A stretch of 64,000 bases of DNA, from positions 4,406,001 to 4,470,000 of the forward strand of contig NZ_CP107841.1 in assembly GCF_036346855.1 (NCBI RefSeq), read 5' to 3'. The stretch is from Streptomyces europaeiscabiei. GTDB lineage: Bacteria; Actinomycetota; Actinomycetes; Streptomycetales; Streptomycetaceae. The translations under genes and the position numbers were made by a program. Under the pieces are notes generated by a model, which saw only the letters and a program-made list of their open reading frames with translations, had not been told where the DNA came from and made no database searches. Positions 1-7,337 of this stretch are shown here, in pieces (the first letter of the stretch is position 1; every line of letters starts with the position of its first letter).

Positions 1-232
1 CAAGCGGATGTACGTCACGCCCGAGGCCCGAGGCCTGGGCCTGGCCCGCCGCATACTCGCCGAACTGGAGTCCGACGCCCGCGCCGGCGGCCGCACCCGC
101 ATGGTCCTCGAAACCGGCGCCAAGCAGCCCGAGGCCGTGGCCCTCTACACCTCCAGCGGCTACGCGCCCTGCGCGAAGTTCGGCTACTACCGCTTCCACG
201 AACTGAGCCTGTGCTTCGCGAAGCCCCTCTGA
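1..232 (+). CDS. GNAT N-acetyltransferase, C-terminal part
   Basis: Truncated by the left edge; the frame is open from base 2. The visible 76 residues hold the acetyl-CoA binding motif A of GNAT enzymes (ARGLGLARRIL, near residues 8-18) followed by the ALYTSSGY segment and the FGYYR strand that close the fold. The family moves an acetyl group from acetyl-CoA to an amine; the substrate cannot be told from this piece. It ends at a TGA. The next gene follows on the same strand after about 40-75 bases. Sure of the family, not of the role. Confidence 0.8.
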   Translation, partial: KRMYVTPEARGLGLARRILAELESDARAGGRTRMVLETGAKQPEAVALYTSSGYAPCAKFGYYRFHELSLCFAKPL

Positions 233-308
233 CCACACCCTGCGCCCCGCAACCCCGGGCACGTAAATCCCGGTGCCCGTGACGGCGTCGGCCGCCTACG
301 GTGTTCCG

Positions 309-740
309 GTGACGAAGAACAACCGTCTACGCCGTCTCGTCGTGGGCGACACCACCTGGCACTGGACCGTCCGCCAACTCCCCCACCCGCGACTTCGCGG
401 GAGCGAGAGGGACCCCCGGCGCGTGGCCCGCGACCACTGCCGTCTCAAGCTGTCCCTCTACCCGGAGGGCCCCCGGCGCCGCCGCCTGGTCCTGCTCTTC
501 GGCCCGTCCGAGGACCGCACCGTCTCGAACTGCTACTTCGACTCCGGCGCCCTGGTCCGCCGGTCCGACCACACCTATCTCAACCTCCACGAGCCCGGCA
601 CGGTCCGCCGCCTCCTGGACGCCGCCGCCCCGGACCTGGACCTCGACCCGTCCGCCCGGACGGTCGAGGTGGACGGCTGGCCGTACTTCGACGCGATCAC
701 GGTCCCGGAGCGGGCGACAGGCGCCGACGATCCGTCCTGA
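309..740 (+). CDS. Conserved hypothetical protein
   Basis: About 143 residues from the GTG at 309; GTGs at 273 and 279 are alternative starts (155 aa from 273) and no ribosome binding site decides. I do not recognise a named domain. The protein is rich in Arg and aromatic residues, with a conserved-looking core (WHWTVR, YFDSGALVRRSDHTYLNLHEP, WPYFDAI) that suggests a small beta-rich fold. Residues roughly 25-40 are encoded by an imperfect palindrome (379-417) resembling a Streptomyces interspersed repeat, so this stretch may be an insertion into the coding sequence. A strong palindromic terminator lies 24 bases after the stop. Confidence 0.65.
   Translation: MTKNNRLRRLVVGDTTWHWTVRQLPHPRLRGSERDPRRVARDHCRLKLSLYPEGPRRRRLVLLFGPSEDRTVSNCYFDSGALVRRSDHTYLNLHEPGTVRRLLDAAAPDLDLDPSARTVEVDGWPYFDAITVPERATGADDPS
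379..417. repeat. Interspersed REP-like palindrome inside a CDS
   Basis: The sequence runs ctccccca, then a small stem around gcgacttcgcggg, then gagagggaccccc. I recognise this layout (CTCCCCCA - hairpin - GGGACCCCC) as similar to a short repeat common between Streptomyces genes. Here it lies in frame inside the hypothetical gene. Recognition is from memory, so confidence is limited. Confidence 0.4.
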
Positions 741-763
741 CAGAGCATCGTCCTGACAACACG

Positions 764-801
764 TCAGAGCCCCCAGTGGTGATCACCACTGGGGGCTCTG
801 A
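764..801. terminator. Perfect 38-bp palindrome, bidirectional terminator
   Basis: The 38 bases from tcagagccccc to gggggctctga are a complete palindrome (19-bp arms, centre gtgatcac). It lies between the 3' end of the plus-strand hypothetical gene (740) and the 3' end of the minus-strand tRNA-Ala (808), so it most likely terminates both transcripts. Confidence 0.75.
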
Positions 802-807
802 GCTGCG

Positions 808-881
808 TGGACCTGTGGGGATTTGAACCCCAGACCCCCTCGATGCGAACGAGGTGCGCTACCAGACTGCGCCACAGGCCC
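808..881 (-). tRNA. tRNA-Ala (anticodon CGC)
   Basis: Read on the minus strand it folds as a cloverleaf of 74 nt: acceptor GGGCCTG pairing with CAGGTCC, D arm GCGC, anticodon stem CCTCG/CGAGG with loop TTCGCAT giving anticodon CGC, and T arm with GGTTCAAAT. The acceptor contains the G3:U70 pair that identifies alanine tRNAs. CCA is not encoded. Reads GCG codons, frequent in this genome. Confidence 0.95.
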
Positions 882-1005
882 TTGCAACGAGTGAAACTCT
901 AGCATCCCGATCGCGGTGCTCGGAAATCCGTATCCGAGGGGCCGGCGAGCGGCCCGCGGCCGGCTCGTGGCTGGTCAGCGGAGTGGGAGATCCGGGGCCG
1001 CGAGG

Positions 1006-2370
1006 TCACTCGTTGGCCGCTCGGGGACGGTCGCCGTCCTCGTACTGGTCGAAGAGCGGCGTACGCCCCCGCTCGCGGGAGCGGCGTGCGGACGCGGCCC
1101 GGCGGGCGTCGGAACGGCCGCCGTCGGGAGCGTCACCCGCGTCGTCCCCGTCGGCGTCGTCCGCCCGCTCCTCGCCACCGCGCTCCCCCTGCGGCTCACG
1201 CCCGGAGGCGTGCGCGGAGTTCGACGGAGCGCCCGACGAGCCGTGCGGGTCGGCCGCGCTGGAGCGCGCGGAGCTCCACGCGTCCGGTGCTCCGAGGTCG
1301 ACCCCGGACGTGGCCCGGGGGGCGACCGGGGCGGTGACGTACGTCGGCAGCGGCACGGGGACCGGGTCCCAGCTGTCGCCCTGGCCGGGCCGCCGCTGGC
1401 GCTCACGCTGCTGGTCGACCCACTCGGCGTGGTCGGTCTGCTCCACGAGGGCGCGGCGGTCGGCCGCGAGCCCGGCCAACTCGGCCCGGTTCTCCTCGTT
1501 CTCCGGTCCGTCCTCCGGCTCGTCGGTGTCCACCGGGTCCGGCATCGGGCGCCGCCGCTGGGGCTGCCGCTCCCGCAGTCGCTGCGCCGCCACCTCGGCC
1601 TGCCGCCGGTCCATCGTGTACGCGAACCGCTTCAGCTCCTGACGGCGCAGATGCGCGATGTACGTGCTCAGCAGGACCGCCGGTACGGCCGGCGCCCACA
1701 GGAAGGCGAGTCCGCCGACCGCCGCGACGACCGCACCCAGCGTGAAGGCGAAGAAGAGCATCACCGTCGTACGCCGTCGGCGCGCGAGCACCTTCAAGCG
1801 CTGGGCCCGCGCCTTGGCCTCCGCCGAGTCGCCCCGGCGTGCGCCTGTCGTCTGCTTGCCCGGACGCTTCGCACGTGCGGGGGCGGGGACTTGGGCCGCA
1901 CTCTGCCTGGCGGACGGCGCGCCCTGCTTGGCGGACGGCGCACCGGCCTGTTTGACCGACGGGGCACCGCCCTGCTGGGGCACCGGCTTCGCCTGCGCCG
2001 CCGGTTTCCCCGGCTGCTGCGCCTGCTGGCCCTGTTGCTGGCCCTGTTGCGGTGACTCACCCCGCTCCGCCGGCAGTTGTGCCCTCGTGTGCTCCCGGTG
2101 CGGGGGCATGGCGAAGGCCCGGACGTCCACCGAGTCGGTGACGCCGCCCGGTTCGGCGCTGGGCTCCCCCTCTTCGGTGGAGCGCGCCCGCAGGTCCTTG
2201 GCGTATCGGCGCTCCATCCCCGCCCGGCCGGAAAGCAGCCGGATGGCGGTGCTGAAGCGTTCCGTCGGACGGGCTTCGTTCAGCTCGTCCTGCCTACGGA
2301 GCCACATCGGCACCAAGTAGGCGGCCCAGGCCCCGACGATGACTGCGTAGATGAGGCCGCTGCTGCTCAC
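1006..2370 (-). CDS. glpR: GlpR-like membrane receptor of the gephyrin-like protein Glp
   Basis: 454 residues from a GTG. N-terminal membrane helix (GLIYAVIVGAWAAYLVPMWL, residues 5-24), a cytoplasmic stretch rich in Ala, Gln, Pro and Lys (about residues 90-170), then two adjacent helices (about residues 200-245, TVMLFFAFTLGAVVAAVGGL and the following hydrophobic block), and a long acidic/Arg-rich C-terminal tail. In Corynebacterium the protein at this locus, GlpR, is the membrane partner of the MoeA-like protein Glp, which links it to FtsZ at the septum. The call rests on this architecture and on the nearby galU-glp-rimJ order, also seen in Mycobacterium. The tail is low in complexity and likely disordered. 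Confidence 0.75.
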   Translation of the reverse strand: MSSSGLIYAVIVGAWAAYLVPMWLRRQDELNEARPTERFSTAIRLLSGRAGMERRYAKDLRARSTEEGEPSAEPGGVTDSVDVRAFAMPPHREHTRAQLPAERGESPQQGQQQGQQAQQPGKPAAQAKPVPQQGGAPSVKQAGAPSAKQGAPSARQSAAQVPAPARAKRPGKQTTGARRGDSAEAKARAQRLKVLARRRRTTVMLFFAFTLGAVVAAVGGLAFLWAPAVPAVLLSTYIAHLRRQELKRFAYTMDRRQAEVAAQRLRERQPQRRRPMPDPVDTDEPEDGPENEENRAELAGLAADRRALVEQTDHAEWVDQQRERQRRPGQGDSWDPVPVPLPTYVTAPVAPRATSGVDLGAPDAWSSARSSAADPHGSSGAPSNSAHASGREPQGERGGEERADDADGDDAGDAPDGGRSDARRAASARRSRERGRTPLFDQYEDGDRPRAANE

Positions 2371-2581
2371 GCCTCACACGGTAGAGGGGTTTGCGTGAGG
2401 CCATCCGCCAATTGAGCCGGTGTGTCGCACGATCCGGCTGATATTTCGAGCTTTTTTTGTGACCGATCCGATCAGCAGGCCACCGAGAGCGCGAAATTAA
2501 CGTGCCGGGAACGCCTCAACTCGTTCAAGCCGATCGCCACTCGGTCATCGCTCGGACATGCTTTTCGAACATACATTTCAT
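2371..2581. promoter_or_regulatory. AT-rich intergenic region upstream of glpR
   Basis: A 211-base gap with clearly lower GC than its surroundings (runs such as gatatttcgagcttttttt and catacatttcatttatt). It must hold the glpR promoter, since glpR is transcribed away from it on the minus strand, and the end of the rimJ-like transcript. I could not fix a -10/-35 pair with confidence. Confidence 0.4.
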
Positions 2582-3214
2582 TTATTGGGGCTGTCCGGGC
2601 TTGCCCACGTCGGAGCCCGCGTTCCGCGCCCGTTCCCGCTGCCAGCGGCCGAGCAGCCCTTCGGGGACCTCTTCGGCGGTGAGCGCGAAGACGAGATGGT
2701 CGCGCCAGGCTCCGTCGATGTGAAGATATCGTGGACGAAGGCCTTCCTCGCGGAATCCGAGTTTCTCCACAACCCGTCGGCTGGGCCGATTCTCGGGGCG
2801 AATGCAGACCTCGACGCGGTGCAGTCCGACGGTCCGGAAGCAGTGGTCCACGGCGAGCGCGACCGCCGTCGGCATGACCCCGCGCCCGGCGACCGACTCG
2901 TCGACCCAGTAGCCGACGTGGCCGGAGCACATGGAGCCCCAGGTGATCCCGGCGACGGTCAACTGCCCCACCAGCCGCCCCTGGTGCTCGATCACGAACG
3001 GCAGCATCCGGCCCGCGTTCGCCTCCGCCCGCAGATGGCGGACCATCTGACGGTACGTCGGCCGGTGCGCGATGGGCCCGCTGGGCGTGGGCGGCGGAAT
3101 GGTCGCCTCCCAGGGCCGCAGCCAGTCCCGGTTGCGCCGGTTGACCTCGCGCCAGACGCGCTGGTCACGCATCTTTATGGGCCGGAGGACGACCTCGCCG
3201 TCCACCAGCACCAC
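2582..3214 (-). CDS. RimJ/RimL-type N-acetyltransferase
   Basis: 210 residues, GNAT fold. It has the early RimJ-type block (VVLRPIKMRDQRVWREVNRRNRDWL), the central substrate strand (GYWVDESVAGRGVMPTAVAL, with RGVMP as motif A) and the VCIRPENRPSRRVVEKLGF motif typical of RimJ/RimL proteins that acetylate ribosomal protein N-termini. The real substrate is unknown. It starts 17 bases after mogA and is probably the last gene of the glp-moaC-mogA-rimJ operon. The same gene lies between glp and glpR in mycobacteria, which suggests a conserved functional group. Confidence 0.8.
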   Translation of the reverse strand: MVLVDGEVVLRPIKMRDQRVWREVNRRNRDWLRPWEATIPPPTPSGPIAHRPTYRQMVRHLRAEANAGRMLPFVIEHQGRLVGQLTVAGITWGSMCSGHVGYWVDESVAGRGVMPTAVALAVDHCFRTVGLHRVEVCIRPENRPSRRVVEKLGFREEGLRPRYLHIDGAWRDHLVFALTAEEVPEGLLGRWQRERARNAGSDVGKPGQPQ

Positions 3215-3231
3215 GGGCCAGGATGGGCTGT

Positions 3232-3771
3232 TCAGCTCGCACCCCCGTGGCTGGGTCTGGGGTGGTCCCCGCCGCGGAGCTGGTCGACGGCGTGGGTCAG
3301 CAGGGGTTCCAGTACGGCCAGGCCGTCCCGTACCCCGCCGGTCGAGCCCGGCAGATTGACGATCAGTGTCCGGCCCGCGACTCCGGCGAGGCCCCGGGAG
3401 AGCGCCGCCGTCGGCACCTTGTCCCGGCCGTACGCCCTGATCGCCTCGGGGATGCCGGGCACCTCGTGGTCGAGGACGGCGCGGGTGGCCTCGGGGGTGC
3501 GGTCGGTGGGCGAGACGCCGGTCCCGCCGGTCGTCACGATCACGTCGTATCCGGCGTCGACGCCGGCCCGCAGCGCGGCCTCCACGGGGTCGCCGTCGGG
3601 CACGACCCGGGGGCCGTCGACGGCGAAGCCGAGCGCCCTGAGCCCGTCGGCGACCAGAGGCCCGCCCCGGTCCTCGTAGACCCCGGCGGCGGCCCGGTTG
3701 GAGGCGGTCACGACCAGGGCGGCGTACGGCGCGGTGAGGGCGCTCCCGAGCGGCGGTTCCACCGGCCTCAT
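3232..3771 (-). CDS. mogA: Molybdenum cofactor biosynthesis protein MogA/MoaB
   Basis: 179 residues, MogA/MoaB fold. The molybdopterin-binding signature [18 protein letters not shown] and the later [13 protein letters not shown] loop are both present. The enzyme adenylylates molybdopterin before metal insertion. Its ATG overlaps the moaC stop by four bases (start 3771, moaC end 3768), indicating translational coupling. It sits in one operon with glp and moaC, so this locus carries two late steps of molybdenum cofactor synthesis beside the division-linked Glp. Confidence 0.88.
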   Translation of the reverse strand: MRPVEPPLGSALTAPYAALVVTASNRAAAGVYEDRGGPLVADGLRALGFAVDGPRVVPDGDPVEAALRAGVDAGYDVIVTTGGTGVSPTDRTPEATRAVLDHEVPGIPEAIRAYGRDKVPTAALSRGLAGVAGRTLIVNLPGSTGGVRDGLAVLEPLLTHAVDQLRGGDHPRPSHGGAS

Positions 3772-4250
3772 GCCCGGCTCCAGTCGCCCGACTTGCCGCC
3801 CGTCTTCTCCTCGACGCGGACGTCCGTGATGACGGCGCCCTTGTCGACCGCCTTGACCATGTCGATCACGGTGAGGGCGGCGACGGAGACCGCTGTGAGG
3901 GCCTCCATCTCGACGCCCGTGCGGTCCGTGGTCTTCACGGTGGCGAGAATCTCGACGGCGTCGTCAGCGACCGACAGATCGACCTTGACGCCCGACACCG
4001 CCAGCGGATGACAGAGCGGGATGAGGTCGGGGGTGCGTTTGGCGCCCATGATCCCGGCGATGCGCGCGGTGGCGAGGGCGTCGCCCTTGGGCACCCCCTC
4101 GCCACGCAGCAGTTCGACCACCGTGGGTGAGACCAGGACCCGGCCGCTGGCGCGGGCGGTGCGCGCGGTCACGTCCTTCCCGGAGACGTCGACCATGCGG
4201 GCGGCGCCCGCCTCGTCGATGTGGGTCAGTCGGTCCTGCGGCGTACTCAT
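3768..4250 (-). CDS. moaC: Cyclic pyranopterin monophosphate synthase MoaC
   Basis: 160 residues, full MoaC length. Active-site signatures are present: [25 protein letters not shown], the [13 protein letters not shown] block, and the C-terminal [10 protein letters not shown] with the conserved Asp and Lys residues, then EEKTGGKSG. With MoaA it converts GTP to cyclic pyranopterin monophosphate, the first intermediate of molybdenum cofactor. It begins 84 bases after glp and overlaps mogA by four bases. Confidence 0.93.
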   Translation of the reverse strand: MSTPQDRLTHIDEAGAARMVDVSGKDVTARTARASGRVLVSPTVVELLRGEGVPKGDALATARIAGIMGAKRTPDLIPLCHPLAVSGVKVDLSVADDAVEILATVKTTDRTGVEMEALTAVSVAALTVIDMVKAVDKGAVITDVRVEEKTGGKSGDWSRA

Positions 4251-4334
4251 GGTGGCGTGGCGCTCCCGGTCGGGGCCCGTCGCGGTGCGGCGCGCGGTCC
4301 GTTGTGCGCGACACGGTACGCCACCCCCGACGGT

Positions 4335-5657
4335 TCAGCCGAGCAGGACGACCTCGACCTCCGTACCGGGTTCGACCGACTCGGTGCCCTCGGGGATCAC
4401 GATCAGCGCGTCGGCGTGCGCGAGGGCCGCCACGAGGTGCGAACCGGCACCCCCCACGGGGGTGACCTCGCCGTCGGCGTAGGTCCCGCGCAGGTACTGC
4501 CGGCGTCCTGCGGGCGAGGTCAGGGCCTTGGGTGCCTGGAGTGTCGCCGTGGTCGTCGGCCGGTGCACGTCGGTCAGGCCCGCCAGGGTGCGGATGGCGG
4601 GCCGGACGAAGATCTCGAAGGAGACGTACGACGACACCGGGTTGCCGGGGAGGGCGAGCAGCGGGGTGTGGTCGGGGCCGATGGTGCCGAAGCCCTGGGG
4701 CTTGCCGGGCTGCATGGCGAGCTTGCGGAAGTCGATGCCGGCGCCCTCCTCGTCCTCGTCCCCGACGGACTCCAGGGCCTCCTTGACGACGTCGTACGCG
4801 CCCACGCTGACCCCGCCGGTGGTGACGACCATGTCGGCGCGGACGAGCTGGTCCTCGATGGTGGAGCGGAGGGTCTCGGCGTCGTCGGCGACGGCGCCGA
4901 CGCGGTAGGCGATCGCGCCCGCGTCCCGGGCGGCGGCGGTAAGGGCGAAGCTGTTGGAGTCGTAGATCTGGCCGGTGGCCGGGGTCTGGCCCGGCGGGAT
5001 CAGTTCGCTGCCGGTGGAGAGCACGACCACGCGCGGGCGCGGGCGTACGCGCACCGAGGCGCGGCCGATGGCGGCCAGCAGCCCGAGCTGGGGCGGGCCG
5101 AGGATCGTCCCCGCGGCCAGGGCGCGTTCACCGGCCTTCACGTCACTGCCCTTGGCGCGCACGTGCGCGCGTGCCTCGGCGGAGCGGTGCACGGCGACCT
5201 GGCCGGTGGCGCCCTCCGGGTTCGCGCTGCGGGCGCGCATCCCCGAGACGGGTCCCTCGCCGAGGCCGCCGTCGGTCCACTCCACCGGGACGACAGCCTC
5301 CGCGCCGGGCGGCAGGGGGGCGCCGGTCATGATGCGGGCGGCCTCGCCGGGGCCCACGTGGGGCTGCTCGGCCTGGCCCGCCGCCACGTCCCCGATCACC
5401 GTGAGCACGGCCGGGAACTCCTCGCTCGCGCCCGCGACGTCCGCGACGCGTACCGCGTACCCGTCCATCGAGCTGTTGTCGAACGGCGGCAGCGAGACCG
5501 GCACCGTGACGTCCTCGACCAGGACGCAGCCCTGGGCGTCGAGGAGTTGCAGCTCGATGGGTTCCAGGGGGCGGACGGTGGCGAGGATGTCCTCCAGGTG
5601 CTCGGTCACCGACCAGAGGTGGTCCGGTCCGGTGGTGCGGGTCGCGGCGGTGCTCAA
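4335..5657 (-). CDS. glp: Gephyrin-like molybdotransferase Glp (MoeA family)
   Basis: 440 residues with MoeA domain order: N-terminal region with DNSSMDGYAVR (residues about 62-72), the substrate domain with MTGAPLPPGAEAVVPVEWT, the MPT-binding domain with STGSELIPPGQ and VVTTGGVSVGAYD, LALPGNPVSSYVSF, and the small C-terminal beta domain. MoeA enzymes insert molybdate into adenylated molybdopterin. In Corynebacterium the copy between galU and rimJ (Glp) instead binds FtsZ and the membrane protein GlpR, in a way likened to eukaryotic gephyrin. Position 5 bases after galU and the nearby glpR point to that subtype. Which role dominates here is inferred. Confidence 0.85.
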   Translation of the reverse strand: MSTAATRTTGPDHLWSVTEHLEDILATVRPLEPIELQLLDAQGCVLVEDVTVPVSLPPFDNSSMDGYAVRVADVAGASEEFPAVLTVIGDVAAGQAEQPHVGPGEAARIMTGAPLPPGAEAVVPVEWTDGGLGEGPVSGMRARSANPEGATGQVAVHRSAEARAHVRAKGSDVKAGERALAAGTILGPPQLGLLAAIGRASVRVRPRPRVVVLSTGSELIPPGQTPATGQIYDSNSFALTAAARDAGAIAYRVGAVADDAETLRSTIEDQLVRADMVVTTGGVSVGAYDVVKEALESVGDEDEEGAGIDFRKLAMQPGKPQGFGTIGPDHTPLLALPGNPVSSYVSFEIFVRPAIRTLAGLTDVHRPTTTATLQAPKALTSPAGRRQYLRGTYADGEVTPVGGAGSHLVAALAHADALIVIPEGTESVEPGTEVEVVLLG

Positions 5658-5662
5658 CGTGG

Positions 5663-6565
5663 CTACATCTCCTCGGCAACGTAAGTGCGAAGCCAGGTCC
5701 GGAAGTCCGGGCCCAGGTCTTCACGTTCGCATGCGAGTCTGACAATGGCACGCAGGTAGTCGCCACGGTCACCGGTGTCATAGCGGCGTCCCTTGAAGAC
5801 GACGCCGTGCACGGGGCCGCCGACCTTCTCGTCCGCCGCGAGCTGCTGGAGGGCGTCGGTGAGCTGGATCTCACCGCCGCGGCCCGGCTCGGTCCGGCGC
5901 AGTACGTCGAAGATCTGCGGGGCGAGGACGTAGCGGCCGATGATCGCGTAGTTCGACGGGGCGTCGGCCGCCTCCGGCTTCTCGACCATGCCCGTGACCT
6001 TGACGACGTCGCCGTCCTCCGTGGCCTCGACGGCCGCGCACCCGTAGAGGTGGATCTGCTCCGGTGCGACCTCCATGAGGGCGATGACGCTGCCGCCGCT
6101 GCGCTCCTGGACCTCGACCATGCGCTGCAGGAGCGGGTCGCGGGGGTCGATCAGGTCGTCGCCGAGGAGGACCGCGAAGGGCTCGTCGCCCACGTGCGGG
6201 GCGGCGCACAGGACGGCGTGGCCGAGGCCCCTGGGGTCGCCCTGGCGGACGTAGTGCATGGTCGCGAGGTCGCTGGACTCCTGGACCTTGGCGAGCCGGT
6301 GGGCGTCGCCCTTCTTCTGGAGGGCGGACTCCAGCTCGTAGTTGCGGTCGAAGTGGTCCTCCAGGGGACGCTTGTTCCGGCCGGTGATCATCAGGACGTC
6401 GTCGAGGCCCGCCGACGCGGCCTCCTCCACCACGTACTGGATCGCCGGTTTGTCCACCACCGGCAGCATCTCCTTGGGAGTCGCTTTGGTGGCCGGCAGG
6501 AACCGGGTTCCCAGACCCGCGGCGGGGATGACAGCCTTGCTGATCCTGGGGTTCGCCTCACTCAT
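5663..6565 (-). CDS. galU: UTP-glucose-1-phosphate uridylyltransferase
   Basis: About 300 residues from the ATG at 6565 (MSEANPR); the upstream ATG at 6577 would add four residues. The nucleotidyltransferase signature AVIPAAGLGTRFLPATKATPKEM is at residues 10-32, followed by DKPAIQYVVEEA, the LLGDDLID metal-binding stretch and the YDTGDRGDYL block near the end. Makes UDP-glucose from UTP and glucose 1-phosphate, for cell-surface polymers and trehalose. First gene of the minus-strand galU-glp cluster and divergent from the 5-formyl-THF cyclo-ligase gene. Confidence 0.93.
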   Translation of the reverse strand: MSEANPRISKAVIPAAGLGTRFLPATKATPKEMLPVVDKPAIQYVVEEAASAGLDDVLMITGRNKRPLEDHFDRNYELESALQKKGDAHRLAKVQESSDLATMHYVRQGDPRGLGHAVLCAAPHVGDEPFAVLLGDDLIDPRDPLLQRMVEVQERSGGSVIALMEVAPEQIHLYGCAAVEATEDGDVVKVTGMVEKPEAADAPSNYAIIGRYVLAPQIFDVLRRTEPGRGGEIQLTDALQQLAADEKVGGPVHGVVFKGRRYDTGDRGDYLRAIVRLACEREDLGPDFRTWLRTYVAEEM

Positions 6566-6626
6566 GGGCGGAACCATATCCGGCGTCTTTGTGCGGAATC
6601 TGTGGCTCCGATGAATTCGTTCTCAT

Positions 6627-7277
6627 ATGAGCCGATTACGAAGAATACTGGAGCTATCTGTGAGCCGGATGGGACCTGAACCGGAGCTTTCCAAGCGAAT
6701 GTTGCGACGAGAGCTCCTCCTGGTGAGGAATGGGTTGACGCCGGATGACGTCCGGAAAACGACGGGCGCCCTTGCGGGCCGGGCCCTCGATCTGGCCGAA
6801 CTGGCCCAGGCGCGCACGGTCGCGGCGTACGTCTCCGTAGGGAGTGAGCCGGGCACCCGCGCGCTCCTCGACGCACTCCGCGCCCGAGGCGTGCGCGTCC
6901 TGCTGCCGGCCCTGCTCCCCGACAACGACCTCGACTGGGGTGCCTACGACGGAGAGGCCTCCCTCGCGCGCGTGCGGCACGGGGGCGGCCGTATGGCGCT
7001 CCTGGAACCCGTCGGCGAGCGGCTCGGCACGGAGGCCGTGACCACCGCCGACGTCGTCCTGCTGCCGGGCCTCGCGGTCGACGCGCGCGGGATGCGCCTG
7101 GGGCGGGGCGGCGGCTCGTACGACCGCGTCCTGGCCCGCCTGGAGCGCGCGGGCGCCGACCCGGCCCTGGTGGTGCTCCTGTACGACTCGGAGGTCGTGG
7201 ACCGCGTCCCGGAGGAGCCGCACGACCGCCCGGTGCACGCGGTGGTGACCCCGTCGGGGGTACGACGGTTCCGGTGA
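6627..7277 (+). CDS. 5-formyltetrahydrofolate cyclo-ligase
   Basis: 216 residues from the ATG at 6627. GTG 6660 or ATG 6669 are alternative starts (the latter gives 202 aa, MGPEPELSKRMLRRELL). The family signature MRLGRGGGSYDRVLA, with the phosphate-binding glycine run, lies at about residues 153-167, and the N-terminal basic helix LRRELLLVRNGL at residues 30-40 contacts ATP. It converts 5-formyl-THF to 5,10-methenyl-THF with ATP, returning stored folate to use. It is divergent from galU, an order also found in Mycobacterium. A GGAAT/GTT pair 19 bases apart just upstream resembles a SigR promoter. Confidence 0.88.
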   Translation: MSRLRRILELSVSRMGPEPELSKRMLRRELLLVRNGLTPDDVRKTTGALAGRALDLAELAQARTVAAYVSVGSEPGTRALLDALRARGVRVLLPALLPDNDLDWGAYDGEASLARVRHGGGRMALLEPVGERLGTEAVTTADVVLLPGLAVDARGMRLGRGGGSYDRVLARLERAGADPALVVLLYDSEVVDRVPEEPHDRPVHAVVTPSGVRRFR

Positions 7278-7285
7278 CCGGACGC

Positions 7286-7321
7286 GAAAGCGGCCTCCAC
7301 GCACGCGTGGGGGCCGCTTTC
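7286..7321. terminator. Convergent terminator hairpin
   Basis: gaaagcggcctccac and gtgggggccgctttc form a 15-bp stem (one T-G pair) around a 6-base loop. It lies between the ends of the plus-strand cyclo-ligase gene and the minus-strand acylase gene, so it can serve both. Confidence 0.75.
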
Positions 7322-7337
7322 CGTGTTCAGACGGGCG

